From the NCBI GenBank assembly GCA_036502625.1, contig DASXYG010000105.1, forward strand, positions 62,001-126,000: 64,000 nt of DNA, given 5' to 3'. The notes beneath the pieces were generated by a model. That model was not told the DNA's origin. It saw only the letters and a program-made list of their open reading frames with translations, and made no database searches. This stretch comes from DASXYG01 sp036502625 (lineage in GTDB: Bacteria > Actinomycetota > Actinomycetes > Streptosporangiales > Streptosporangiaceae). A program made the position numbers and the translations under genes. Positions 46,428 to 57,164 of the stretch are shown here, piece after piece. The first letter of the stretch is position 1. Each line of letters begins with the position of its first letter.

Positions 46428-46687
46428 TGATCTTTGTCCGGAATAGGCCGGAGGGGTGGGTGAACACAGGAGAAGAAAGGTCCCACCCCGACTTTCGCGC
46501 AGATCAGGTCGGCCCAACCGTCCCGGGCCCCAGAGATGCCAGAGACACCACTGTCCGGAGCTGGCCGGATGGTTTGACACATCCATTGGCCAGTTGGCTA
46601 TCCGACGGCGAGATTGTCTCCGGCCTACCCGAGCCCGTGCGGCTATCAGCCGCATCCCCGCGGTCGTCACGCACGAGGGAGGACGGA

Positions 46688-46918
46688 GTGGAACAGGCCA
46701 CGTTGGCACGGCATGTGGTCGAGGAACCGCGGCTGTCAGATGACGAGCTTCGGCTACTGGCACAGATCGCGACCGGAGTGACCGCCGACGTCGCCGCACG
46801 CCATCTTGAACTCAGTGCGCGGACATTGAGGAGACGGCTGCGGGCGATCTGCGATCGGCTGGAGGTGAACACCCCGATCGAAGCGGTGGTGTGGGCCGCT
46901 CGCCGCCAGCTCATTTGA
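46688..46918 (+). CDS. Small LuxR-type helix-turn-helix protein
   Basis: 76 residues from GTG 46688 with GGGAGGAC upstream. Residues about 17-70 are a complete LuxR/GerE-type helix-turn-helix (LSDDELRLLAQIATGVTADV, TLRRRLRAICDRLEVNTPIE). There is no receiver or ligand domain, so it would be a single-domain DNA-binding protein. The open frame extends upstream in frame to 46415, giving 167 residues, but that part is low-complexity and overlaps the operator, so the short form is preferred. A terminator follows the stop. Confidence 0.7.
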   Translation: MEQATLARHVVEEPRLSDDELRLLAQIATGVTADVAARHLELSARTLRRRLRAICDRLEVNTPIEAVVWAARRQLI

Positions 46919-46937
46919 TCACTCGTTCGCTTGGGTG

Positions 46938-46997
46938 GCCGGGACAGGCCATGCCGAGGTTGCCGTCACAGGGACTCGGCATGACCGTCCCGGCTTT
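46938..46997. terminator. Long two-part hairpin between convergent genes
   Basis: Outer arms GCCGGGAC/GTCCCGGC (46938-46945 and 46987-46994) and inner arms CATGCCGAG/CTCGGCATG (46950-46958 and 46975-46983) form one extended hairpin, with small bulges and a 16-base loop, followed by TTT on the plus strand. It separates the HTH gene from the convergent NlpC/P60 gene. Confidence 0.8.
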
Positions 46998-47015
46998 GCG
47001 CGCTGGTGTTGGTTC

Positions 47016-48044
47016 TCAGTAGGGCCGTGCGTAGCCGGCGATCGGCCGATCACCGATCTTGGCGACCCGGACGACGTCGCCCGTTTGCGGAGCGTGGACC
47101 ATCAGGCCGTTCCCGATGTACATCCCGACGTGGTGCATCGACGGCGGATAGAACAAGATGAGGTCGCCCGGCTGCGGGTGCGAGACGTGGTGGCTCGCGT
47201 TCCACTGGCTGACCGTGTAGTGCGGCAGGCTGATGCCGACCTTCTTGTAGGCCCACATCATCAGGCCCGAGCAGTCGTACGAGCTCGGCCCCGCGGCACC
47301 CCAGACGTACGGCTTGCCCTGTTGGGACAGCGCCGCGCGCAGCGCCTTGTCGCCGAGGGTGTTGCCGGGGATGTCGCCCGGCTTGATCGTGTTGACGCCC
47401 TCGCCCTTGGTGAGGATCCGCGAGAAGACCTTGTTCTGGACCTTGGTGACCAGGCCCTCGATGCGGTCCTTCTTCTTCCCCATGGTGTCGACGATCTTCT
47501 GGACCGACTTGACCCGCTTGGTGGCGGCCCTGCTGGCCCGTGTCGCCGCGGCCTGCGCGTTGGCCAGGCCGTTGACCTGGGCGCCGTCCTGCGTGGCGAT
47601 GTGGTGGAGCATCGTCGACTGGCTGATCGCGGACTCGGGGTCTCCGCCGGTGGCGATCGTCATCGAGGGGTCGGTGTTGCCCGTCATGTAGCTCGTGGCG
47701 GCGAGCCGGCGGACCTTTCCCTGAGCGGTGCCGAGCGCGCGCTGCTTGCGCTTCGCGTTGTCACCCGCGATGCGCGCCGCGCGCTTGGCCTGCTTGAGCT
47801 GGATGCGCTGGCCGTTGAACTGCTCGGCGAGCGTCTCGATCTGGTTGTTCAGTTGGGTGAGCTTCTTCCGCAGAGCGGAAGTGCTCGGCTGGGGGGACGT
47901 GGGCGCGGCATGCGCGACGGCGGGCGGCGCTGTGACGACGAGAGCACAGGCGACGGCCGCGATTGCGACCAGCGGGCGACGGCGGCGTATTGGAACCCCG
48001 TCGTCGGGGGCGGACCGGTCCGCGTGGGGGCGCGCAGACACCAC
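47016..48044 (-). CDS. Secreted NlpC/P60 peptidoglycan endopeptidase under c-di-AMP riboswitch control
   Basis: 342 residues from GTG 48044 (a second GTG follows at once), with GAGAGGAG upstream. A twin Arg-rich start leads to a signal peptide ending near ...VAHA-APT. Residues about 50-220 are coiled coil. The catalytic NlpC/P60 domain has Cys in SYDCSGLMMWAY and His in SMHHVGMYIGNG, near the end. The leader RNA (48064-48213) matches the ydaO aptamer, so the enzyme's expression is expected to respond to c-di-AMP, the wall-stress/osmotic second messenger that controls cell-wall hydrolases in actinomycetes. Confidence 0.93.
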   Translation of the reverse strand: MVSARPHADRSAPDDGVPIRRRRPLVAIAAVACALVVTAPPAVAHAAPTSPQPSTSALRKKLTQLNNQIETLAEQFNGQRIQLKQAKRAARIAGDNAKRKQRALGTAQGKVRRLAATSYMTGNTDPSMTIATGGDPESAISQSTMLHHIATQDGAQVNGLANAQAAATRASRAATKRVKSVQKIVDTMGKKKDRIEGLVTKVQNKVFSRILTKGEGVNTIKPGDIPGNTLGDKALRAALSQQGKPYVWGAAGPSSYDCSGLMMWAYKKVGISLPHYTVSQWNASHHVSHPQPGDLILFYPPSMHHVGMYIGNGLMVHAPQTGDVVRVAKIGDRPIAGYARPY

Positions 48045-48063
48045 TCGAATATCTCCTCTCCTG

Positions 48064-48213
48064 GACCGCCTACCGGGTTAGCTGTCGGGTTCGGGCCGGA
48101 GAAGCCCTACCAGCGCTCGTGGTCTCGCGAGATCACGAACGGCCGGATTCACCCCGGGGTTGTGGGTCCCCGGTTCCGTGCCCACTGGAGGCGGGCCGCG
48201 GATTCGGCGGGTC
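48064..48213 (-). ncRNA. ydaO-type c-di-AMP riboswitch
   Basis: Read on the minus strand, the leader carries the recognisable ydaO blocks in order: CGCCGAATCC, CACGGAACCGGGGACCC, GGGGTGAATCC, GGTAGGGCTTC, CCGAACCCGACAGCTAACCC and GGTAGGCGG. The outer helix P1 pairs the first block (GACCCGCC) with the last (GGCGGTC). The Shine-Dalgarno of the NlpC/P60 gene follows directly after P1. ydaO leaders of cell-wall-lytic genes are well established in actinomycetes; ligand binding usually switches the gene off. Confidence 0.9.
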
Positions 48214-48593
48214 GTGCGCTGCCGCCGTGGACTTTTCCCGGCGACAGGTGATGACAGCGATGCAGATTAACGGACGTGTGCCCGGCTGCCAACCGGAACC
48301 AACGAATATGTGGATACCGGACCCGTACGGTCGCGGGATCGGCTTCGCATACCGGCGGAAGCCAAGCTACCTGAGGCTTTCCGGTGACGTGCGCCGCTTG
48401 ACCGGAACGTGGCCCCGGCCATCGCGTGAGGGTGAGCACACGATCACGGGCAGGTCACTGGAATGCCTTTGGTCAGGTGAAATTCCCGGCCATGTCATCG
48501 ATACGGTGCCGAAAGTGGTGTGGGCTCATTCACAAATGCGGCCGCGCCTTGGCCACCATTGGCCGCCGCGGCGACACGTAAGCTGTGCGCGGC
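48214..48593. other. Intergenic region upstream of the riboswitch and of the acetyltransferase
   Basis: About 380 bases. The minus-strand promoter of the riboswitch-hydrolase transcript must lie here. A minus-strand open frame (48149-48439) runs through the riboswitch and has no homology, so it is not called. Nothing else was recognised. Confidence 0.4.
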
Positions 48594-49154
48594 ATGGACT
48601 TCACGATCAGACGCGCGCGCACCCGGGACGTCCCGGCGATCCGCGAACTCGTCGACACCTACGTCACCGAGCGCCGCGTGCTCGCCAAGGCGACCGTCAC
48701 GCTGTTCGAGGACGTCCAGGAGTTCTGGGTGGCCGTGGAGCCCGACGGCACCGTCATCGGCTGCGGCGCGCTCCACGTCCTGTGGGAGGACCTCGCCGAG
48801 ATCCGTACGGTCGCGGTCCACCCCAAGGCGACCGGCCGCGGCGCCGGCCACCGCATCGTCGCCGTGCTGCTCGACACCGCGCACGAGCTCGGCATCCAGC
48901 GCGTCTTCGTGCTCACCTTCGAGACCGACTTCTTCGCCCGCCACGGCTTCCAGCCGATCAAGGGCACACCGGTGTCCCACGAGGTCTACGCTGAGCTGCT
49001 GCGGTCCTACGACGAGGGCGTCGCCGAGTTCCTCGACCTCGAGCACGTCAAGCCGAACACCCTCGGCAACACCCGCATGATCGTCCACCTCAGAGCAGGC
49101 GGAGCTGACGGTCTTTCGGACGCCGCCGCGCGCCGGCGTCGAGCCGCTCGGTGA
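48594..49154 (+). CDS. ArgA-like amino-acid N-acetyltransferase (GNAT)
   Basis: 186 residues from ATG 48594, probably leaderless; GTG 48585 is a further in-frame start. GNAT signatures are IRTVAVHPKATGRGAGHRIV (acetyl-CoA loop) and RVFVLTFETDFFARHGFQP. This single-domain form is the type shown in mycobacteria to act as N-acetylglutamate synthase, the first arginine-pathway step. The C-terminal Arg-rich tail overlaps the stop region of the convergent helicase gene by 65 bases. No other arg gene is in the window. Confidence 0.8.
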   Translation: MDFTIRRARTRDVPAIRELVDTYVTERRVLAKATVTLFEDVQEFWVAVEPDGTVIGCGALHVLWEDLAEIRTVAVHPKATGRGAGHRIVAVLLDTAHELGIQRVFVLTFETDFFARHGFQPIKGTPVSHEVYAELLRSYDEGVAEFLDLEHVKPNTLGNTRMIVHLRAGGADGLSDAAARRRRAAR

Positions 49155-52100
49155 GATCGCCCGGAATGGCCGCCAGGAACGGCGAGGCGCCCGTCTCGCG
49201 CGCCGCGCCCTGCCGGGTGCGCCGGGCCGCGTACGAGACGTACAGGCGCTCCTGAGCCCGTGTGAGCCCCACGAAGAACAACCGCCGCTCCTCTGCCGTC
49301 TCGCGCGCCTCGGGGCCCGCGTGGACGGGCCGGAACGGCAACAGGTCGCGCTCGCACCCGGCGATGAACACCACGGGGAACTCCAGCCCCTTCGCGGCGT
49401 GCAGCGTCAGCAGCGCGACGGCCTCGGCGCGCGGGTCGTAGGCGTCCACCTCGGCGCCGAGCGCGAGCTCGGTGAGGAAGCGGTCGAGGTCGTCGCCGCA
49501 GCGGCCGGCGAGCGGTTTCAGCAACTCGGCCGCTGCCGCCACCGGCGCGGTGTCGGTGTTCGCCGCGGCCTGGCGTACGGCCACCGCCTCGGCCGCGGCG
49601 CGGACCCGCGCGGCCAGTGGCCCCGAGCCGTGGTGCGGCAGCTCGGCGGCGATCTCCTGGACACCGGGGCGCGCGGCCAGCCGGTCGTGTGTGCGCTTCT
49701 GGAACGGCAGGCCGGCCCGCGTCAGCGCCGTCATGATCATCTCGGCCTGGGCGTCCGTACGGTAGAGCACCGCGATGTCGGCGAACGCGATGCCGCCGTG
49801 GCCGTCGGCGGTGACGCGCCCGCTGTCCAGCGCGTGGAACGACGACCCGCCGAGCAGCCGCTCGATCGCGCCCACGATGAACGCGGCCTCGGCGTCGGGG
49901 TCCTCGGCGCCGTAGACGCCGACCGGCACGGCCTCCAGGTCGTCCCGCACCGGCGTCAGCTCGCGCCCGGCGACCAGCGTCTCCGGCGCGATGGCGTGTG
50001 CCGCGGCCGACACGATCGCCGCGGACGACCGGTAGTTCCGGCCGAGCGTCACCACCGAGGAGTGCGGGAAGTCGTCGGTGAACCGCAGGAAGAACCGCAC
50101 GTCGGCGCCGCGGAAGGCGTAGATCGCCTGGTCGGGGTCGCCGATCGCGGTCAGCCCCGCGCCGTCGCCGGCGAGCAGCGCGAGCAGGTCGTACTGGTAC
50201 TCGTCGACGTCCTGGTACTCGTCGACGCTGATCCGCCGCCAGCGTTCACGCAGCCGCGCCACGGCCGCCGGGTCGTCGCGCAGCAGGCGTACGGGCAGCC
50301 TGATCAGGTCGTCGAAGTCGGCGAGGTCACGCGCGCGCAGCGACTTCTCGAACCGCTCGCGCTGCTCCGGGTCGTCGTCGAGCCCGGCGAGCAGCCTGCG
50401 GCCGTCGCGCTCGATGCCGCCCGCGAGCTCGACGGCCACGGCGAGCCGCTCGGCCTCGTCGGCGATGCGGAAATCGGGTGTCAGGCCGGCCGCCTCGGGC
50501 ATCTCGCGGAGGATCATGGCGCCGAGCCCGTGGAACGTCGTCACGGTCATCCGCCCGGAGTCGGGCACAAGCGCGGCCAGGCGGTCGCGCATCTCCTGCG
50601 CCGCGCGCCGGGTGAACGTGATCGCCAGGCACTCCTCGGCCGGCACGCCGCGCTCGCGTACGGCCGCGGCGACGCGGTACGTCAGCGTCCGCGTCTTCCC
50701 GGTGCCAGGACCCGCGACGATCAGCAGCGGCCCGGAGTCCGCGCCCGCGGCGGCGCGCTGGTCGGGGTCGAGGCCGTCGAGCAGCGACCCGCCCGGCTCG
50801 TCCACCTCCTCGATGGCCATCTGCCCCGGCACCGACATCACGGGCTCGGGGCGCGGCTCCGGCTCGGGTTCGGGCTCCGGCTCGGGCTCCTCCGCGGCGA
50901 TGCCCAGCGCGGCACCCGGCCGCGGCGGCCCCAGCTCGGCGAACAGCGCCTCGTCGAACTCCGCGGAACCGGCGGTCGCGGCGGGCGCGCGTACGCGGGG
51001 CGCCGGGGAGGCCGCGGTGTCCGCCTCGGTCATCGCGACCTCGAACAGCGCCGGGACCGCGTGCGAGCGATGCAGCTCTCCGGGGGAGAACACGCGGATC
51101 ACGCCGTACTCGCCGTCGTAGCCGCCCTCGCGGATCACCTCGCCGCGCCGCAGCCGCGCGACGGCCTCGCCGAGGAGCGTGCCGCCGGCCGCCGTGATGT
51201 CGTCGACCGGCACCTCGGTGAGGATGGACAGCTCGGGGCCCAGACGCGCCACCAGGTCGCTGACCTCGCCGACGACCTTCTTGCTTTTCGGGCCGACGCC
51301 GAGGATCTCCGAGACCATCTCCGGCAGCGGTATCAGGCTGTGGAACGGCGCGGCGCGCGGCGCCCGGCGCCCCTCGGGACGGTCGGCCAGCGCCTCCACC
51401 CGGTGCAGCACCCCGATCGTCAGCGGCTTGTGGCATTCGGGGCACCGGCCGTCGCCCGTACGGGTCACGGCCGGATCGAGACGGACACCGCATTTCCGGT
51501 GGCCGTCCATGTGGTACTTGCCCTCCTCGGGAAAGAATTCGACCGTGCCGCCGAATCGGTCGCCGGTCTCCAGCGCGCGGCGCATCGCGAAGTAGTCGGC
51601 GTCGGTGCCGAAGGCGGTGGCCTCGCGCCCGAGCGCGGGCGGAGAATGCGCGTCGGAATTGCTGACCAGGGTGTACGCGTCCAGCGACGCTACGCGCCAG
51701 TTCATCGGCGGATCTGAGGACAGCCCGGTCTCAACTGCGAAAATGTGCTCGGCGAGGTCGGCGTAGCAGTGCGCCACCTGGTCGAATCCCGATTTCGAGC
51801 CCAGCACGGAGAACCAGGGCGTCCACGCGTGGGCGGGCACGAGATACGAACCGGGATCGCTCGACAGGGTGATATCCAGCAGGTCACGGGAATCGAGCCC
51901 GAGGATCGGCCGGCCGTCGGAGCTGATGTTCCCGATGCGGTCGAGCGCGGCCGTGATCCGCCCCGCGGCGTCCAGATCCGGCGAGTAAAGGAGATGGTGC
52001 ACCTTGCGCGTGCGGTCGTCGCGTTTGTAGATCGTGGAGATCTCCACCGACAGCATGAAGCGGACATCGAGACGGCAGTGCGGCGGAAGGGTGCGCGCGA

Positions 52101-52317
52101 CGCGTTCGGCAATCTCCGGACGCAGCCGGTAGAGACCCGGTTCGGCGGGTTCCAGCTTCTCGTGGAGTTCGGCGCTCCAGGCCGGATGACAGAAGTCGCC
52201 GGTCCCGAGCACGCGGATTCCTTTTCGCGCGCCCCACCATGCGAGGTGCTCCAGGTCACAATCCCGGCTGCACGCACGGGAGTACTTGGAATGGACGTGC
52301 AGGTCCGCGTAGAACAT
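49090..52317 (-). CDS. Endonuclease Q-like PHP nuclease fused to UvrD/PcrA-type helicase
   Basis: 1075 residues from ATG 52317; GTG 52335 is an alternative. Residues 1-~290 are a PHP domain with metal ligands in FYADLHVHSKYSRACSR, LGTGDFCHP, EISTIYKRDD, VPAHAWTPWF and VSNSDAHSP. A zinc-binding part follows (KCGVRLDP, CPECHKPLTIGVLHRVEALA), then SEILGVGPKSKKV, matching endonuclease Q, which nicks DNA at deaminated bases. A Glu-Pro repeat linker lies near 475-490. From about 525 a superfamily 1 helicase begins: Walker A AGPGTGKTRTLTYR, motif II DEYQD, motif III GDPDQAIYAFRGAD, motif V HAAKGLEFPVVF and motif VI VGLTRAQERLYVSY. The helicase half is compact (about 550 residues). It is predicted to couple lesion nicking with strand unwinding. 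Confidence 0.88.
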   Translation of the reverse strand: MFYADLHVHSKYSRACSRDCDLEHLAWWGARKGIRVLGTGDFCHPAWSAELHEKLEPAEPGLYRLRPEIAERVARTLPPHCRLDVRFMLSVEISTIYKRDDRTRKVHHLLYSPDLDAAGRITAALDRIGNISSDGRPILGLDSRDLLDITLSSDPGSYLVPAHAWTPWFSVLGSKSGFDQVAHCYADLAEHIFAVETGLSSDPPMNWRVASLDAYTLVSNSDAHSPPALGREATAFGTDADYFAMRRALETGDRFGGTVEFFPEEGKYHMDGHRKCGVRLDPAVTRTGDGRCPECHKPLTIGVLHRVEALADRPEGRRAPRAAPFHSLIPLPEMVSEILGVGPKSKKVVGEVSDLVARLGPELSILTEVPVDDITAAGGTLLGEAVARLRRGEVIREGGYDGEYGVIRVFSPGELHRSHAVPALFEVAMTEADTAASPAPRVRAPAATAGSAEFDEALFAELGPPRPGAALGIAAEEPEPEPEPEPEPRPEPVMSVPGQMAIEEVDEPGGSLLDGLDPDQRAAAGADSGPLLIVAGPGTGKTRTLTYRVAAAVRERGVPAEECLAITFTRRAAQEMRDRLAALVPDSGRMTVTTFHGLGAMILREMPEAAGLTPDFRIADEAERLAVAVELAGGIERDGRRLLAGLDDDPEQRERFEKSLRARDLADFDDLIRLPVRLLRDDPAAVARLRERWRRISVDEYQDVDEYQYDLLALLAGDGAGLTAIGDPDQAIYAFRGADVRFFLRFTDDFPHSSVVTLGRNYRSSAAIVSAAAHAIAPETLVAGRELTPVRDDLEAVPVGVYGAEDPDAEAAFIVGAIERLLGGSSFHALDSGRVTADGHGGIAFADIAVLYRTDAQAEMIMTALTRAGLPFQKRTHDRLAARPGVQEIAAELPHHGSGPLAARVRAAAEAVAVRQAAANTDTAPVAAAAELLKPLAGRCGDDLDRFLTELALGAEVDAYDPRAEAVALLTLHAAKGLEFPVVFIAGCERDLLPFRPVHAGPEARETAEERRLFFVGLTRAQERLYVSYAARRTRQGAARETGASPFLAAIPGDLTERLDAGARRRPKDRQLRLL

Positions 52318-52968
52318 GGGCTCAGATCTTGCCACGTCCGGATGCGCCCGGCGGTCGAACCCGGTGTTCGGACATCGCGCGACGAATCCCCCCGCCCGTA
52401 CGGCCTCGGCGGGCCGAACGCGGGAGAACTCGCGGAGGCCCGGTCATGTCCATGGTGATGTTTTGGTTTTACGACAGCATGCCGAAAACCGTCCCGCGGT
52501 GACCGCATCCCCGGCTATCGGGCAGGTCGGCGCCATTGTCGGGATGTCCATTGGGGGAGACTTTGCGACGCGTCACCGCAGGTGGTGAATCTCCTACCGT
52601 ACGGCGCGGGTGTGCCGGGGGTGATCGCGACGGCCGGATCTACGGATTCCGCACCGCGTGAAAGTGCTCACATCGAGAAAGGGGAACTCCGTCCGGAAAC
52701 CGGCAGGTGCCGGGGGATTGCGCACGGGCGCGTGCGGTGCGACGTTGGGAACGGCGGTGTTAAGGACAGTGCGGCCCGCGCGCGGAACGCGCCGGGCGTA
52801 GGCTGTGCGGCGTAGACATTTGCGTCAGTTCCAGTCAGGGCGCCGGTCAACCAGGGGAACCGGGTGTGACAGGTCGCGTACTGGTCTGCTGATGACTTCG
52901 GCGCGCGGTTGCTATACGGGCAATTTCGCCCCGAGACGCCGCGTTGGAGAAGGAGGTCCGCGTTCGAG
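52318..52968. other. Long intergenic region before small membrane gene
   Basis: 650 bases without a convincing gene on either strand. It should hold the promoter of the minus-strand EndoQ-helicase gene and that of the small plus-strand gene. The stretch 52800-52960 contains several short complementary arms (for example around CCAGTCAGG and TACTGG) and could form a structured leader, but no known riboswitch was recognised. Short open frames here lack homology. Confidence 0.35.
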
Positions 52969-53103
52969 ATGGATGTGGCAGCGGCTCTACTTCCACCTGT
53001 TGTCGTCTGTGGCGCGTTCATCGCGGGAGTGGTCTTCCTGCTGCGCCGTGAGATGGCCCCCAGGAAGAGGAAGCGTGTACAGAGAGATGCGGGCGAACGC
53101 TAA
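52969..53103 (+). CDS. Small single-pass membrane protein
   Basis: 44 residues from ATG 52969, with AAGGAGG upstream (a little far at 12 bases). A hydrophobic segment (ALLPPVVVCGAFIAGVVFLL) is followed by RREMAPRKRKRVQR, so the N-terminus is probably outside and the basic end inside. It lies just upstream of lsr2. Small proteins of this kind occur at this position in other actinomycetes, but I know of no function. The longer frame starting at 52909 lacks a site. Confidence 0.6.
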   Translation: MDVAAALLPPVVVCGAFIAGVVFLLRREMAPRKRKRVQRDAGER

Positions 53104-53168
53104 CCCGTACGGGATCAATGTTCGCGATTACTCTCCGTAACTTGTGGGGAGATTGTCGGAGTGTCGAA

Positions 53169-53196
53169 TTGTCAAGCGTCGGTGATCCGGTATATC
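53169..53196 (+). promoter_or_regulatory. Candidate lsr2 promoter
   Basis: TTGTCA (53169-53174), a 16-base spacer and TATATC (53191-53196) make the best -35/-10 pair in this neighbourhood, 47 bases upstream of the lsr2 ATG. The region is locally AT-rich, which also fits autoregulation by Lsr2 (inference). Confidence 0.55.
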
Positions 53197-53242
53197 TTTA
53201 ACGGGCGAAATCGCTAATGCTCCGATGAAAGGGCTAACTCCC

Positions 53243-53563
53243 ATGGCACAGAAGGTGCAGGTGCTTCTCGTCGATGACCTCGACGGCGGCGAGGCCGACG
53301 AGACGGTCGCGTTCTCCCTTGATGGCACCGCGTACGAGATCGACCTGAGTGACAAGAACGCGACGAAGATTCGCGAGGCGCTGGCGCCTTTCATCACCTC
53401 GGCGCGTAAGGCGGGCACCGCCAAGCGCCGTCGCGCACGCGGCACGAGCAATCGTGAGCGCAGTGCCGACATTCGCGCGTGGGCGAAGGAGCGCGGCATC
53501 AAGGTCAACGAGCGCGGGCGTATCCCCGCCAACGTCGTCGCGCAGTACGAAGCGGCTCACTGA
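53243..53563 (+). CDS. lsr2: Lsr2 nucleoid-associated/xenogeneic-silencing protein
   Basis: 106 residues from ATG 53243; ATG 53225 is in frame but gives an atypical leader. The N-terminal dimerisation domain is AQKVQVLLVDDLDGGEADETV...YEIDLSDKNATKIREAL, and the C-terminal DNA-binding domain is RSADIRAWAKERGIKVNERG followed by the RGR AT-hook-like motif and RIPANVV. Lsr2 binds AT-rich minor grooves and silences foreign genes. AT-rich spots such as that at 6.4 kb and the chaplin promoters are plausible targets. Confidence 0.96.
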   Translation: MAQKVQVLLVDDLDGGEADETVAFSLDGTAYEIDLSDKNATKIREALAPFITSARKAGTAKRRRARGTSNRERSADIRAWAKERGIKVNERGRIPANVVAQYEAAH

Positions 53564-53667
53564 ACCAGCCCGAGATCCTTGCCTTCTCGTCGCCACTAGC
53601 GGGAAAAGGGAAGTCTTCCCCTAGTCGGGGATAGCCCAGGATGAGGTCTCGCGTTCGGAGCTTCGAT

Positions 53668-53703
53668 CGGCCCGGCCCCCCACCGATGGGGGTCGGGCCG
53701 TTC
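53668..53703 (+). terminator. Hairpin terminator after lsr2
   Basis: CGGCCCG-GCCCCC pairs with GGGGGT-CGGGCCG around a short ACCGAT loop (53668-53700), followed by TT. It lies about 105 bases after the lsr2 stop and just before the clpC regulatory region. A smaller GGGAAG/TTCCC hairpin near 53608 may contribute. Confidence 0.75.
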
Positions 53704-53716
53704 GCTTGCGGCGTAC
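53699..53716. promoter_or_regulatory. Candidate ClgR box upstream of clpC
   Basis: CGCTTGCGGCG with flanking T and TAC matches the actinobacterial ClgR consensus (CGCYNANRGCG, one mismatch at the central A). It lies about 180 bases upstream of the clpC start, and ClgR is a known activator of clp genes in Streptomyces and Corynebacterium. The assignment rests on this one site. Confidence 0.45.
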
Positions 53717-53895
53717 AGGGAACACCGCACGCCCCGGAGGTAGTTGGATCGGGGTGAACGGCCCATGCCTTGGGAACGTCCATATTGATGAAGACAGGCA
53801 CGAACGGACGGTCCCGGGAGCGGGGCTAGCAAGTGGTCAGGACAGGACCGGGGACGCACCGATCCTGGCCAGACCGCTCTACGAGGAGCGACGAG

Positions 53896-56394
<2,499 letters not shown>

Positions 56395-56406
56395 GACACC
56401 ACCAAG

Positions 56407-56438
56407 AGGCCCCGCCGGACCATCCGGCGGGGCCTTCT
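56407..56438. terminator. Hairpin terminator after clpC
   Basis: A perfect 13-bp stem (56407-56419 with 56423-56435) with a 3-base loop is followed by TCTT. It lies between the convergent clpC and membrane-protein genes, and can serve both. Confidence 0.88.
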
Positions 56439-56449
56439 TGTGTCCGGGG

Positions 56450-57079
56450 TTAGGTGTGGGCGAGTTCGGGGCGGGTGTCGGCTTGGCGGATGAGGTGGAG
56501 GCCCAGCGGGGCTAGGGCCAGGGCGTAGCAGACTGCGGCGGCTGGGAGGAGGTTGAGGTTGGCGGCGGCGAAGGCCGTGCCGATCGTGATGAGGATCGGG
56601 ACGGACGGGTGGGTGCGGCGGGAGACGGCGGCGAGGATCGAGAGGGCCACGAAGCCGACGAACAGCAACTGGGGCATGATCGTGTAGATCGCCGGGGTGA
56701 CGCCGGGCCACGACTGGAAGGCCTCGAACGTACGGCTCATCGCGGCGTGGTCGGCGGAGACCAGGCCGACGACGAGGTCGACGCTGATCTGGATGATCAT
56801 CGCGGCCAGCCCGAGGAACCCGGCTACGGTCGCGATGTCGGCGCCCGTCCGCAGCCCGCGCCGCTCCGGGTCGACGCGGCGGCGCAGCCCCAGCAGCACG
56901 AACCCGAACAGGAACAGCGCCACCAGGAACGCCAGGTGCCCGAGCGTCCACGCGGCACTCGGACTGTGGCGCCCGCCGAGAAACCGTACGACGCCGTAGA
57001 CGAGCATGAAGATCGGTGCGGCGAGAAACGCGGTTCCCGCCATCATGTTCCGCTGCGCGAGCGAGGTGCGATCGGCCAT
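56450..57079 (-). CDS. Uncharacterised integral membrane protein
   Basis: 209 residues from ATG 57079. Six hydrophobic helices are visible (about 12-33, 44-65, 82-105, 132-150, 157-175 and 178-195). Segments such as TLGHLAFLVALFLFGFVLLG and ISVDLVVGLVSAD have no family signature that I recognise. It lies between clpC (convergent) and the NACHT gene (same strand, upstream), 85 bases from the latter, so cotranscription with the NACHT gene is possible. Confidence 0.7.
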   Translation of the reverse strand: MADRTSLAQRNMMAGTAFLAAPIFMLVYGVVRFLGGRHSPSAAWTLGHLAFLVALFLFGFVLLGLRRRVDPERRGLRTGADIATVAGFLGLAAMIIQISVDLVVGLVSADHAAMSRTFEAFQSWPGVTPAIYTIMPQLLFVGFVALSILAAVSRRTHPSVPILITIGTAFAAANLNLLPAAAVCYALALAPLGLHLIRQADTRPELAHT

Positions 57080-57164
57080 GCGTCGATCGTCCGCCGCGGG
57101 CCTTGCGCCGCCTACGTGGCCAGCCCTCCATCACTGTGCGGCGCCCCGCAATCTCCGCAGCGGT

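Noticed and set aside
46415..46687. Longer 167-residue form of the small HTH protein
   Set aside because: The extra region is low-complexity, begins in the operator and lacks a ribosome-binding site; the GTG at 46688 has a good one.
46935..48251. Plus-strand open frame of 438 residues opposite NlpC/P60 and the riboswitch
   Set aside because: It runs through a recognised riboswitch and a hydrolase gene, and has no domain.
50850..50895. Glu-Pro coding repeat considered as a recombination or CRISPR repeat
   Set aside because: It encodes the linker between nuclease and helicase halves, without unique spacers.
49321..51717. Plus-strand open frame of 798 residues opposite the EndoQ-helicase gene
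   Set aside because: Reverse-frame shadow; the minus strand carries all the known motifs.
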